Under the pieces are notes generated by a model. That model saw only the letters and a program-made list of their open reading frames with translations, was not told the DNA's origin and ran no database searches. A stretch of DNA of 53,085 nt from Deinococcus radiopugnans ATCC 19172 (GTDB lineage: Bacteria > Deinococcota > Deinococci > Deinococcales > Deinococcaceae): positions 1 through 53,085 of the forward strand of contig NZ_VDMO01000024.1 of assembly GCF_006335125.1 (NCBI RefSeq). The letters run 5' to 3'. This document shows positions 1 through 9,183 of this stretch, piece by piece (the first letter of the stretch is position 1; each line of letters opens with the position of its first letter). Made by a program: the position numbers and the translations under genes.

Positions 1-1
1 A

Positions 2-304
<303 letters not shown>

Positions 305-396
305 TTCACGTTATTCTCCGGCAATATGCCTCCCACCAGGCCGCACACCGGCCCTGCTTGCCTCGCACCCACCGCCCGGCCCTGCACGGCAGCCGC

Positions 397-1713
397 ATGA
401 GCGTGAGCGTTGCGCTGACGCTGGCGGTCATTCTGACTATGGTGGGCTTCAACGCCCTGTACGTGGCCGCCGAGTTTGCCACGGTGGGTTCGCGCCGCTC
501 GCGGGTGCAGGCCGCCGCCGAGGGCGGCAACCGGGCCGCCGCCCTGCTGAACATTCTCAGTGACCCCAAGCAGCTGGACACCTACGTGGCCGCCTGCCAG
601 ATCGGCATCACGCTCAGCAGCCTGGTGGCCGGATCGTTCGGGCAGGCTCGGCTGACGCCGCTGCTCACGCCGGTACTGGGCAGCGTGGGCGGCCCGGTGG
701 CGGCCACCGTGATCGTCCTGGTCCTGATCACCATCTTGCAGGTGGTGCTGGGCGAACTGCTGCCCAAAACCGTGGCGCTGCGCTATCCCGAACGGCTGGC
801 CGTGGCGGTGCTGCGCCCGCTGCAACTCAGCCTGCTGCTGTTCCGGCCGCTGATTGCGATGTTCAACGGCGCGGCCTTCGCGGCGATGCGGGCGTGGGGC
901 CTGAACACGGACCACGCCCACGCCCACGTCCACTCGCCTGAGGAGCTTGAGGACCTGTACCGCCAGAGCGCGCGCGGCGGCCTGATTGACGCCAGCGAGC
1001 GCGACATGGTCTCGGGCGTGCTGGGCGTCGAGACCCGCGTGGCACGCGAAATCATGACGCCGCGCGTCCGCATGGTCAGCGTCCCTGCGGCAGTGAGCGT
1101 GCGTGAAGCGCTGGACCAGCTGGCCCCAACCTCCTACTCGCGCTTTCCGGTGACTGGCGAGCACCCCGACGACGTGGTGGGCCTCGTTCACCTGCGCCGG
1201 CTGTTTCTGGCCGCCGAAACCCATCCCGGCGCCCCGGTCTCCAGCGTCATGGTGCCGCCGCTGATCGTGGCCGAGGGCCTGAGCGTGCCGCGCCTGTGGC
1301 TGCGTCTGCGTGAAGCCGGGCGGCACAGCGCCGTGGTGGTGGACGAGTACGGCAGTGTGGCCGGTTTCCTGACGCTGGAAGACACGCTCGAGGAAATCTT
1401 CGGCGAGCTGCAAGACGAGTTTGATCAGGAAGACGATCCCGTGACGGTGCAGGGCCGGCACGTCAGCGTGCGCGGCGACGTGCTGGTCAGGGCCTTGAAT
1501 GGCCGTTTCGGGCTGCGCCTGCCCACCGACGAAGTGGACACCATCGGCGGGCTGCTGTGGCAGGGGCTGGGCCGCCTGCCTGAAGTGGGCGATGAACTGA
1601 CGGCGGGCGACACGCTGCTGCGCGTCACGGCCATGCACCGCCGCACTGTGCAGCGGGTGGGATTCACGCTGGAACGCGGCGGGGAAGACCGCGATCAGGG
1701 CGCGGACCGCTGA
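397..1713 (+). CDS. CNNM/CBS-domain membrane protein (hemolysin C/CorC family)
   Basis: Protein of 438 residues. The first ~190 residues form a CNNM transmembrane domain with several hydrophobic helices, including NALYVAAEFA near the start, a signature of this family. Two CBS motifs follow (the first begins EIMTPRVRMVS, the second contains VVVDEYGSVAGFLTLEDTLEE). A C-terminal CorC_HlyC domain follows (GDVLVRALNGRFGLRLPTDE). The family is linked to Mg2+/Co2+ efflux or homeostasis in the inner membrane; the old name hemolysin is misleading. The frame is open further upstream, but ATG 397 is the first start that begins directly before the membrane domain. Its stop overlaps the start of the next, paralogous gene, so the two are probably translated together. 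Confidence 0.85.
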   Translation: MSVSVALTLAVILTMVGFNALYVAAEFATVGSRRSRVQAAAEGGNRAAALLNILSDPKQLDTYVAACQIGITLSSLVAGSFGQARLTPLLTPVLGSVGGPVAATVIVLVLITILQVVLGELLPKTVALRYPERLAVAVLRPLQLSLLLFRPLIAMFNGAAFAAMRAWGLNTDHAHAHVHSPEELEDLYRQSARGGLIDASERDMVSGVLGVETRVAREIMTPRVRMVSVPAAVSVREALDQLAPTSYSRFPVTGEHPDDVVGLVHLRRLFLAAETHPGAPVSSVMVPPLIVAEGLSVPRLWLRLREAGRHSAVVVDEYGSVAGFLTLEDTLEEIFGELQDEFDQEDDPVTVQGRHVSVRGDVLVRALNGRFGLRLPTDEVDTIGGLLWQGLGRLPEVGDELTAGDTLLRVTAMHRRTVQRVGFTLERGGEDRDQGADR

Positions 1714-3071
1714 TGCTGACCTACGCGCTTCCTGTGATCATCATCGTGGTGCTGGTGGTGCTCAACGGGCTGTTCGTGGCCGCCGAGTTCGCGCTGGTGG
1801 CCTCGCGCCGAAGCCGCCTGCTCGCGCTGGCTGAGGCCGGCAGCGGCCCAGCCCGCTGGCTGTACGAGCTGACCGCGCAGGTCACCGGCAAGGACCGCTA
1901 CATCGCCGTGGCGCAGCTGGGCATCACGCTGGCCTCGGTGGGGCTGGGCATGTACGGCGAACCGGCGATTGCGGCGTGGCTGTACGGTCCCTTCGAGGGC
2001 TGGGGGCTGTCCTACGCCGCCGCCCACAGCGTGGGCTTCGTGGTTGCGCTGAGCCTGATCACGTTTATGCACGTGGTCTTCGGCGAGATGATTCCCAAGG
2101 CGCTGGCGTTGCAGATGCCCGAGGCGATCAGCGTGCGGGTGCATCCGCTAATGCGCGTCTTCGGCGTGGCCTTCCGGCCCATGATCTCGCTGCTGACGGC
2201 GCTGGCGTTGGGCCTCATGCGCCTGCTGCGCATCCGTGAACCCGGCGCCGACGCGCTGCTGTACACCAGCAAGGAACTGAGCATCGTGACCGAGGAAAGT
2301 GCCGAGGGCGGTCAGCTGGGCTTGCGGCAGCGTGACCTGATCCAGAACATCTTTGCCCTGGAAGACCGCACCGCCGAGGAATTGATGACCCCGCGCCGCA
2401 GCCTGGAAGCCCTGGCCCTGGAGGCCAGCGCCGACGAGGTGCTGGGCCGGCTGCAGCACTCACCGCGCAGCCGCTACCCGGTTTTTGCCGGCACCCTGGA
2501 CAACGTCGTGGGCGTGCTGCACATCAAGGATTTCATCCGGGCCCGCACGCAGGGCCGCCCGCTGGCCCTGGCCGGCCTGATGCGCCCGCTGCCAGGTGTG
2601 GCGGCGGGCGCCCCGGCCGAGGACCTGCTCAGCGCGTTCAAGCATGGCCGCAGCCACGCGGCGCTGGTGGTGGACGAATTCGGCGGCACCCTGGGTTTTG
2701 TGACCCTCGACGATCTGATTCAGGACGTGATGGACGCCGGCCCGGAGACCCTGGACAGCTGGATCACGGTGGCCGCCGACGGCACCTTCCACCTGAACGG
2801 CGCGGTCACCCTGAGCGAACTGCGCGAGGACCACGGCGTGAACCTGCGCAGCGACGAGGCCACCACCGTCGCGGGCCTGCTGCTCAACGCCCACGGCACC
2901 GTTCCGCCCCCCGGCACCGTGATTCATACCCAGGGGTACGCCCTCAGCGCCGAGGCCACCGAAGGCCTCAAGATCACCCGCGTTCACCTGCGCCGTCTGG
3001 AAGGCGCAGCGGGGCAGCGTGAGGCCGAATCCGGTACAACGGCACCAGACGCTGGAGACCGGCACTTTTGA
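1713..3071 (+). CDS. CNNM/CBS-domain membrane protein, second paralogue
   Basis: Protein of 452 residues with the same order of domains as its upstream neighbour: N-terminal CNNM membrane domain (NGLFVAAEFALVASRRSRLL), a CBS pair (LMTPRRSLEALALE; LVVDEFGGTLGFVTLDDL) and a CorC_HlyC-like tail. It starts at ATG 1713, sharing bases with the TGA of the first gene, which indicates translational coupling. Tandem CNNM paralogues of this type are common and may form heteromers; this is inference. The last ~30 residues are low-complexity and polar. The most likely role is divalent cation homeostasis, but the substrate cannot be read from the sequence. Confidence 0.85.
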   Translation: MLTYALPVIIIVVLVVLNGLFVAAEFALVASRRSRLLALAEAGSGPARWLYELTAQVTGKDRYIAVAQLGITLASVGLGMYGEPAIAAWLYGPFEGWGLSYAAAHSVGFVVALSLITFMHVVFGEMIPKALALQMPEAISVRVHPLMRVFGVAFRPMISLLTALALGLMRLLRIREPGADALLYTSKELSIVTEESAEGGQLGLRQRDLIQNIFALEDRTAEELMTPRRSLEALALEASADEVLGRLQHSPRSRYPVFAGTLDNVVGVLHIKDFIRARTQGRPLALAGLMRPLPGVAAGAPAEDLLSAFKHGRSHAALVVDEFGGTLGFVTLDDLIQDVMDAGPETLDSWITVAADGTFHLNGAVTLSELREDHGVNLRSDEATTVAGLLLNAHGTVPPPGTVIHTQGYALSAEATEGLKITRVHLRRLEGAAGQREAESGTTAPDAGDRHF

Positions 3072-3128
3072 TGACCGCATTGCCTGACGGTTCGGGCACC
3101 TTAACCCCAGCGGGACCGGAGTGGCTGA

Positions 3129-3157
3129 GCAGGCCGGTTGAAACTCAAGCGGCCTGC
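3129..3157 (+). terminator. Hairpin behind the CNNM gene pair
   Basis: GCAGGCCG at 3129-3136 pairs with CGGCCTGC at 3150-3157 around a 13-base loop, 58 bases after the stop codon of the second CNNM gene. No T-tract follows, so termination is only suggested by position and stem strength. Confidence 0.35.
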
Positions 3158-3159
3158 GG

Positions 3160-3409
3160 CCTCACCTCTCGCCGGTTGTGGCAAGTTTGTGTGTTGAGCT
3201 GAGTCGTGGGAAGCTCGGCTCGTCACTCCCACTCGAGCCGACAAGCCTGCTGGCAAGTTTGATCCTCCAAGATCGCCCAACAAATCCTGGCCTGCTCGAG
3301 GCCCCTTCGATCAGGCGCAACAGTCTCTGAGGCCTTTCAAGCCTGCACACAACATCCCGCCGACCGGACCCGGGTGGTGACCCTCTGTTTCCCTTTTTTG
3401 GGGGTTTTT
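3160..3409 (+). mobile_element. Left noncoding end of a truncated IS110-family element (candidate bridge-RNA region)
   Basis: About 250 bases without a gene directly precede the IS110-type recombinase start. A perfect 8-bp hairpin (TCGGCTCG at 3215-3222, CGAGCCGA at 3234-3241) is flanked by two copies of TGGCAAGTTTG, near 3178 and 3251. IS110-group elements are known to carry a structured bridge RNA in this end that guides target and donor choice. The left boundary of the element is not defined here. The position and structure fit a bridge-RNA locus, but this was not modelled. Confidence 0.4.
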
Positions 3410-3604
3410 ATGTTTGTACTGGGTCTCGATGTCGGCAAAAGTGGACGGTACGCCTGCCTCCTCCAAGTTCATGGGCCTGGGTCCCTGACACGGATCGGTG
3501 TCGTCAAAACCGTTGCGAATACCGCGAAGGGGCATGAACAGCTTCTCGTGTGGCTGGCAAAATCGGTTGCTGTCCGGGAAGATCTCTCGGTGGTGATGGA
3601 CTAA
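3410..3604 (+). pseudogene. Truncated IS110-family DEDD recombinase, N-terminus only
   Basis: ATG 3410 opens MFVLGLDVGKSGRYACLLQV, the first strand of the RuvC-like DEDD fold of IS110 recombinases, including the first catalytic Asp in GLDVGK. The frame runs to VVMD, where family members continue as VVMEATGVYW. It stops exactly where the left hairpin of an IS200-type element begins (3608). No continuation of the recombinase was found after that element, so the rest has been lost, not merely interrupted. A T-rich stretch precedes the start, with no good ribosome-binding site visible. Confidence 0.7.
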
Positions 3605-4154
3605 ACAACCACCGGCTAAGCCGGTGGGTTGAAGAGAGCGAGTGAAAGTCGGGATACGCGCCGTCAGGAGCGTTCATCCTCTGTCCTGAAATCGTCATTC
3701 GGGTTCGGCTCGAAGTGATGCTCGAGATACGCCCCCTCCATCTCCTCGGTCACGTGCCCCACCGTCGAGCAGAAGTCCCCCCGTGCCCAGAAGTGCCGCC
3801 CCCAGGAGCGCTTCTTCAGCATCGGGAACGCCTCGAACAGTTTGGCTGCACTCCGTCCCTTGATCCGACGCATGATCTCACTCGGGGCCAGGGTGGGGGG
3901 CGCGCGCACCAGAATATGAACGTGATCCTGACGGACAACGCCCTTGAGAATCCGAATCTCGAAGGCCTCGCACGTTTGGCGCACCAACTCCCGCAGCCGG
4001 GCGCCGGGCGGCCACGTCCCCCTTCAGCACCTTGTCGCGAGATGTGGTCACCCAGACGAAGTGGTCCTCGATGTTATAGGCGGTGTGGCTCCCATACCGA
4101 TAGTCCATACCCTCAGCCTAAAAGCTGAAAGCTCACCGACTAAAGCCGGTGGTT
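3601..4154 (-). mobile_element. IS200-type element (tnpA only), defective
   Basis: Bounded by imperfect palindromes: CCACCGGCTAAGCCGGTGG at about 3608-3626 on one side and CACCGACTAAAGCCGGTGG near 4135-4153 on the other, the subterminal hairpins expected of IS200/IS605 transposons. It contains one minus-strand Y1 transposase gene, broken by a short tandem duplication. It sits inside the remains of an IS110 recombinase. Exact ends and the target tetranucleotide are not certain. Confidence 0.7.
3664..4108 (-). pseudogene. tnpA: IS200/IS605 TnpA (Y1 transposase), frameshifted
   Basis: The protein starts at ATG 4108 with MDYRYGSHTAYNIEDHFVWV and shows the Y1 family HUH motif (VRQDHVHILVRAPP) and the helix with RHFWARGDFCSTVG. 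The N-terminal and main parts are in different frames. The break lies at 3996-4009, where the 7-base unit GCCGGGC is present twice in tandem. Removing one copy restores a continuous TnpA running from GDVAARLRELVRQ into the main frame. The gene therefore looks inactivated by a recent replication slip. The catalytic Tyr region appears to be intact near EEMEGAYLEHHF. Confidence 0.75.
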
Positions 4155-4298
4155 TGAACCTTGCGCCTGGAAGAATCAACCTATTCCTGCCGCGACCCTG
4201 GGACAACGCAGGGTCCACGTGGACTCCCCGGTTGTCGGCGTGTCTCAGGGCTCAGGAGGAGTGCGTGGCGCGGGGCCTGAGCGTGTGTCACTGGGAGC

Positions 4299-4697
4299 CT
4301 ACGGTTCAAGCGCGCGCTGGAACAGTACGGTATCCGTATGCTGCACAAAACGGGTTGCCTTCCCATCACGAAGCGTCCAGACGTGAACGACAGGAATGTG
4401 AATGCTCTTTCCAGTAGCCTTGTAAGTTCCGCCGTACTCTCCAATCATGACCACAGTGTCATCACTTGCCACGAATTGATGGGGAGTGACGGTGAACCCG
4501 TCCCATTCCGTCCTGAGCCTCATAAATACGTTCTGGAGTACGGCATCCGGGCTTCGAGATGTTCCAGGGTAAGGGCCGCCTTCGGCCTCGATCCACTCTA
4601 CATCTGGGTCAAGGCTCGCCAGAACGGTGGGGATGTCCCCACGGCCGAAGGCTTCGTAGAGAGCTTGAGAGCGTTCACGGTTCTCGGTAGCCGTCAT
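4299..4697 (-). CDS. SnoaL-like / NTF2-family protein
   Basis: Protein of 132 residues. The pattern RSQALYEAFGRGDIPTVLAS followed by DPDVEWIE and a C-terminal VVHVWTLRDGKATRFVQHTD is typical of the SnoaL-like branch of the NTF2 fold, a small cone-shaped barrel used by ketosteroid-isomerase-like enzymes and ligand-binding proteins. ATG 4697 is preferred over the in-frame upstream ATG because GGGGA lies just ahead of it and the family N-terminus begins here. The substrate is unknown. The gene stands alone between the IS debris and two secreted proteins. Confidence 0.75.
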   Translation of the reverse strand: MTATENRERSQALYEAFGRGDIPTVLASLDPDVEWIEAEGGPYPGTSRSPDAVLQNVFMRLRTEWDGFTVTPHQFVASDDTVVMIGEYGGTYKATGKSIHIPVVHVWTLRDGKATRFVQHTDTVLFQRALEP

Positions 4698-5119
4698 ACT
4701 GATCCCCCTGTTGTGCATCAGAATGAAGCGGTTCGGGATAGAGCTCAATCTCACACTTCACTGTGATGTCCTGCCATCTTACCGGTGCGTGGGTCACGGG
4801 ATCACAGGCTCCGGTCGGTTGCGCCGTGGGGAACAGCCGCAGCGCCTGCGCTCTACCCGCCACGGTGTTCAGAGACCTCGCCTGAGGTTAAATCCCGACG
4901 CGGGGCAGATCGAGCCGGTCGGCGTCCCAGCACGCGCCCAAAGTGGGTTCGTCGGTGGTCTGGCCGCTGGCGTGGTGTTTGCACGCCCACTGGTCCATGG
5001 CTTGACCGTGATGAGGCAGCATGGCGGCAGGTGACACGGTCCCCAGGCATGACTCCCTCAAGAATTCACCAACACCCTCTCTCCTGAAGCCGGGAAGAGA
5101 GGGGTGGGTGATCAGAACA
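4698..5119. other. Gene-poor spacer
   Basis: I see no supported gene in these 422 bases. The only structure is an imperfect hairpin at 5074-5105 (ACCCTCTC against GAGAGGGGT, one bulged base), which could end transcription of the minus-strand gene that stops at 5120, although it lacks a T-tract. Confidence 0.4.
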
Positions 5120-5536
5120 TCACTTTGCAGACCGTTCCTGTCCGATGACCAACGCCTGCACGGCGTAGCTGTACCCCGTGGCGGGATTGCTCAGGGTCAG
5201 GGTGCCCATCTGGTGCACCGCTTGGGTCTTGTCCTTGCGCGAGACTTTCAGTCCAACCACGCCCGCGGCGTGCGAGGGGCGCACACTGACGGTGACGTTG
5301 CTCGGCAGGTCTCCTGCCGTCAGCCCCATCTTGCGGGGGTCCCCCAGCGCCATCATCACTTCAGGGGGCAGGGCGACGCCCTGCCAGGCGCTTTCGGTGT
5401 ACAGGCCGTCGTAGACCAGCACGTCTCCCGTGCTGGAATTGGCCACCACCGTGGCCAGGGGCATCGTCGCCGCGAGGCCGGGATTCATGCCATTTAGGGC
5501 GGTCAGGGTCAGCAGGACGCACAACCTCTTTTTCAT
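5120..5536 (-). CDS. Small secreted protein of unknown function
   Basis: Protein of 138 residues with a clear Sec signal peptide (MKKRLCVLLTLTALNGMNPG, cleavage likely after the LAA near residue 23). The mature part is rich in short beta strands (TVSVRPSHAAGVVGLKVSRK; GTLTLSNPATGYSYAVQALV) and ends in a polar tail. No family was recognised. AAGGAG lies 8 bases before ATG 5536. It lies 131 bases downstream of another small exported gene on the same strand, so the pair may be one transcript. Periplasmic or surface location is inferred from the signal peptide. Confidence 0.65.
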   Translation of the reverse strand: MKKRLCVLLTLTALNGMNPGLAATMPLATVVANSSTGDVLVYDGLYTESAWQGVALPPEVMMALGDPRKMGLTAGDLPSNVTVSVRPSHAAGVVGLKVSRKDKTQAVHQMGTLTLSNPATGYSYAVQALVIGQERSAK

Positions 5537-5667
5537 GGCGGTTCTCCTTGACAGTTGAAAGGCGTGCGGGGAATGGTGTGGAGATAGACAGCGGGGGCAG
5601 AGACCTCCAGTCCGGGCGAAGACCGCTGAGCCGGACCGTTGTTCAGCTGACCCTGGTGAGCCTCAGG

Positions 5668-6051
5668 TCAAGGCGTGGCCAGAAGTTCGTTCCAGCGCAC
5701 CTCGCCGTCCAGTTCCTTCGCCGAGAAGGCGTTGTCAGCCGCCTGCCAGCCCGAGAACGCCACCACGGATGTGTGACGCTGCGGGTGGTACCACAGGGCG
5801 GTCATGACGGCGTCCGCGCCCAGGTGCGAGCGCCTGGAGACGTACCCCGCCCTGCCCAGCATGGTTTCCAGGGTCTGTAGGCGCTGCTCACAATCGGCGA
5901 ACTTCAGCCCGGTTCCGGACATCTCCGTCAACCGGTTGCCAATCTCCTCAGCGGGGACTGCCAGTCTCCCAAGCGCCCCAGGCGCGCCCAGCAGCCCCAG
6001 GGTGAGCAACGCGACGGCCAGGCGGCGGGGCAACAGATGAAGGGTGGGCAT
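5668..6051 (-). CDS. Small exported protein of unknown function
   Basis: Protein of 127 residues with an N-terminal hydrophobic signal (LAVALLTLGLLGAPGALG). The mature part contains one Cys (FADCEQRL) and ends in a compact alpha/beta segment (ADAVMTALWYHPQRHTSVVAF). ATG 6051 is chosen over the upstream in-frame start because AGGAG lies 8 bases ahead and the signal peptide then begins normally. No homologous family was recognised. It is followed on the same strand by another signal-peptide protein. A two-gene exported operon is plausible, with a role in the envelope only inferred. Confidence 0.6.
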   Translation of the reverse strand: MPTLHLLPRRLAVALLTLGLLGAPGALGRLAVPAEEIGNRLTEMSGTGLKFADCEQRLQTLETMLGRAGYVSRRSHLGADAVMTALWYHPQRHTSVVAFSGWQAADNAFSAKELDGEVRWNELLATP

Positions 6052-6432
6052 GGTGCGTTCTCCTGGGCAGGGCTGGCCTGCCAGCGCGCCTCTCATTCCA
6101 GACGGAACCAGGGACGGCGCGAAGAGAGACGGGCGGACAATGCCGGAAACCTGGGGAGCCGGGTGAGCTCCTCCCTGATCTCAGCGCTGGGCTGATGTCC
6201 CCAGGATGCGCGTTGCCAGTTCAAAGCACATCGCCAGAAATAAGTACGGCGCGGGCAGGTGACCTTGGTAGAATTAAGTATGCCCGTGGCCCCTGGGCAG
6301 ACGGCTCAGGCATCAAAAGCCGTCAGACAGCCGTCCAGCATATATTTTTTACGCAACTTTTGCGTGCAGTCTTTTGTGTGTCCGCCTCTCTTCTGTTGGT
6401 GCTGGTGTGCAGCCCTGGGCAAGACCGCGCTG
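6052..6432. other. Intergenic region
   Basis: No gene is supported. A 7-bp stem (GACGGCT at 6300-6306 with AGCCGTC at 6318-6324) is followed on the plus strand by a T-rich run near 6345, but no plus-strand gene ends here, so its meaning is unclear. The promoter of the minus-strand exported gene at 6051 must lie in the left part of this region; no convincing -10 was picked. Confidence 0.35.
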
Positions 6433-8739
6433 TTACAGGGGCGGCGTGGGCCTTGTCTCGCCGGCCAGCCCATGCTCGATGGCCCAACGGGCGAGTTCCA
6501 CGCGGTTGTGCAGGCCCAGCTTGCCCAGCAGGTTCCCGGCGTGCTTGCTGGCGGTGCCGGGGCTGATGTCCAGCAGCCGCGCCACCCGGCGGTCTGGGTG
6601 GCCCTGCGCCACCAGCGCCAGCATCTCGAGCTCCCTGGGCGTCAGACCCGGACAGGGCGGCGAGATCGGCATCTGGGCCAGCCGCTCAGCCAGTTCCACG
6701 ATGTCGGGTACCTGAAGTTGGGTCCCAGTCGTCCAGGCCCGCTGATACGCCGCCTCGCCCAGCACCTCACGGGCATGGGCCAAGGCCCGCTGCAGACGGC
6801 GGTGCAGCATGCCTTGTGAGCGCTCCCCAACGGGATCGTTCACGAAGGCGACGAACTGCACCAGCGTGATCCAGTCTTGCTGCTCCGCCGCCACAAGGGT
6901 CAGGCCCAGACGCAGTGCGTCACGCACCGTGCCCCTGAGGCCCCCCTCCACCGCGTCGTGAAGGCAGGCCAGCAGCAGGGTTCTGGCTTCGGGCCGCCGG
7001 TTCAGGTACACCAGCAGGTGGCCCACCGCGATCCTGGCGTTCATCTCGAAGACTCGGTCACCCGCCTCCCGGAAGGCCGCGCAGGACAGCTGGGCATACT
7101 CCAGGGCCTGCGCGTGGCGGCCCAGTTCCAGCAGCACCAGCGCCCCGCTCAGGTGAACACTGGCGTGCAGCATCCGCTGCCTTCGGGTGGGCTGTCCGTC
7201 TCCCACCCGGTCGCGCCAGTCGCAGATGATCCGCTGCGTGATTGCCCACGCCTGTTCCGGCTGACTGCGCTCACGCGCCACGCGGGCCAGAGTGAGGTTG
7301 GACCGGGCCATTCCCTCCACATCGCCCAGCTCGCGGCACAGCGCCAGCACCTTGGACGCCCGCGCCTCGAGCGCCTGGAATTGCCCCGTCCATTTCAGGC
7401 CGTCCAGGCTAACCTGCAGCGCCCGGAGGAGCGTGGCGCGGTCTTCAGGCGCGGGTAGGGCCAGCACCCGCTCCACCAGCGGCCATTCCTGCACCAGCAG
7501 GCCGAAAGCCACCCACAGGCCACCGAGCGCGCCGAGATAGCGGTAGGCCAAATCCGAGCGCCGCCCCTCCACGGCCCAGACCATGCCAGCCCGGATGTTC
7601 GGGTAATGCGGCAGGAAGGCGTCCCGGCGGTCCACGCTCTCATGCTGCCAGTTGCGCTGGAGCTCCTCGATCATTTCCAAGAAGTGCCGCGCGTGTCGCT
7701 CGCGCCAGACGGCCTCATACGGGTGGCCCTCCAGGTGTTCCAGCGCCAGTTCCCGAAGCGGTTGAAGCATCTTCCACAGTGTCGCTGAGGTGTCCAGCCG
7801 CTGGAGCAGGCTCTGCTCCAGCAGCGTTTCCGCCCGCTCCAGCACTTCAGACGAGCCCCAGACCTCGGCCAAGGCTTGCGGACTGAACGGACCGCTAAAC
7901 ACGGCGCAGCATTCGAACACCGCCCGGTCCACGTCGTCGAGCAGCCCGTAGCTCCATTGCACGGTCGCCCGCAGGGACCGCAGGCGTTCGGGCCGGTCCC
8001 GGAAGTCCGCCTTGAGCACCTCCAGTGGATGGTCCAGCTGGGTCAGCAGGTCCCCCAGGGCATACGTGCGGGTGCGCATGGCCGCCAGTTCCAGCGCCAG
8101 CGGCACCCCCTCGAGCAACTCGCACAGTCGCATGACCTGGGCGGTGTTGGGTTCGCTCAGCGCGAACGTGGGCGTCAGGGCCTGCACGCGCGACACGAAC
8201 AACTGCACCGCGCCGCTCGAGGCGGCGTTGAGCATGCGGTGGGGCAGTGCGAGCGGCCCCACCGGGTACTCAACTTCACCGTGCAGGAGCAGGGCTGCCC
8301 TACTCGTCACCACCAGCCGCAGATGTATTGCGCTGGCCAGCAGGTGATCCAGGCTTGGAGCGGCAGGCAGGAGTCGGTCAAAGTTGTCCAGGATCAGCAG
8401 GGTGGGGCGGTTGGCCGTGAAGTTCTGGATTCGCCATTCTGGTTCGCCCCTGGGTTCACTGTTGGGCAGGGCGGCCGCAATCACGCCCAGCACCTGCCCA
8501 GGGTCGTGGACGGCACTGAGGTCGATGAACTGCACGCGATGAAACTGGGGCTGACTCTATTGCCTGACCGCGCAGGCCAGGTGGTGGGCCAGGGCGGTCT
8601 TGCCGATCCCACCGGGCCCGCGCAGGGTGAGCAGCCGCACCCCACCCTGGAGCAGCTTCAGCAATTGGCGCAGATCGTGCTCGCGGCCATAGAGAGGAGC
8701 GAGCGCGCCCGGCGGTGGTGATCCCGGCCGGCGGGCCAT
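6433..8739 (-). pseudogene. STAND-ATPase/LuxR transcriptional regulator with an in-frame amber codon
   Basis: Read from ATG 8739, the frame encodes 768 codons, almost the same length as the intact relative at 23990 (763). Walker A is GPGGIGKT at residues 41-48. Codon 61 is TAG (8557-8559). The same frame then continues with FIDLSAVHDPGQVLG, Walker B LLILDNFDR, a helical TPR-like middle and a C-terminal LuxR helix-turn-helix (LTPRELEMLALVAQG; ISPGTASKHAGNLLGKL). Homology runs through the stop, so the gene is either a recent nonsense pseudogene or carries a sequencing error. A GTG at 8535 could restart a 700-residue product lacking Walker A. It overlaps the upstream LOV gene by 82 bases, suggesting a light-sensor/regulator pair. 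Confidence 0.7.
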
Positions 8740-9143
8740 AGATCACTGTAGCGTCCGGACTTCCGAGCCTCTCCCGACTGGAAGGCCACGAAGTGCTTGA
8801 CGATCCCTTCGGCGTCACGAATCGGACTGAGGGTCAACTCGTTGTCAAACGGCGTGCCGTCCCCGCGGAAATTGCGCAGCAAAATCGTGGTGCTGTACCC
8901 CTGCCCCACGGCCTGTCTGAGTGCCTGCCTGGAAACGGTGTTGGGGTCCTGCCTCTGAAGAAAGCGGCAGTTGCGCCTGAGAATCTCGCCCGCCAGGTAC
9001 CTGCTCAGGCGCTCGAAGGCCGGATTGACGTAGATGATGGGCAGGTCCGGTTGCCGGGCGTCGGCGATGACGACGCTGTGGACACTCGCTGTGAGTGCCT
9101 GAGCGGGGAGCTGGAGATCAGGTGGGGTTGTGGGGCGTGGCAT
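8658..9143 (-). CDS. LOV-domain (PAS family) blue-light sensor protein
   Basis: Protein of 161 residues, almost entirely one LOV domain. The signature NCRFLQ is present with the photoactive Cys at residue 59 and flanking N58, R60 and Q63 that contact flavin. IYVNPAFERLSRY precedes it. RNFRGDGTPFDNELTLSPIRD (residues 90-110) carries the conserved Asn residues, and HFVAFQ the Gln at 122 that flips on light activation. All residues needed for FMN binding and the cysteinyl adduct are there. The final 40 residues are not conserved and overlap the start of the STAND/LuxR gene in another frame. GAGGG lies ahead of ATG 9143, inside a 34-base leader from a predicted start point at 9177. The likely partner is the downstream regulator. 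Confidence 0.8.
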   Translation of the reverse strand: MPRPTTPPDLQLPAQALTASVHSVVIADARQPDLPIIYVNPAFERLSRYLAGEILRRNCRFLQRQDPNTVSRQALRQAVGQGYSTTILLRNFRGDGTPFDNELTLSPIRDAEGIVKHFVAFQSGEARKSGRYSDLWPAGRDHHRRARSLLSMAASTICANC

Positions 9144-9183
9144 GGGTCGCCCTCATGCGGGCCGGGGAGACCGTCATGTCCCG

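Noticed and set aside
8658..8745. A frameshifted LOV-STAND-LuxR fusion
   Set aside because: Considered first, but the STAND part has its own ATG at 8739, and from there its N-terminus and total length match the stand-alone relative at 23990. Two overlapping genes are simpler.
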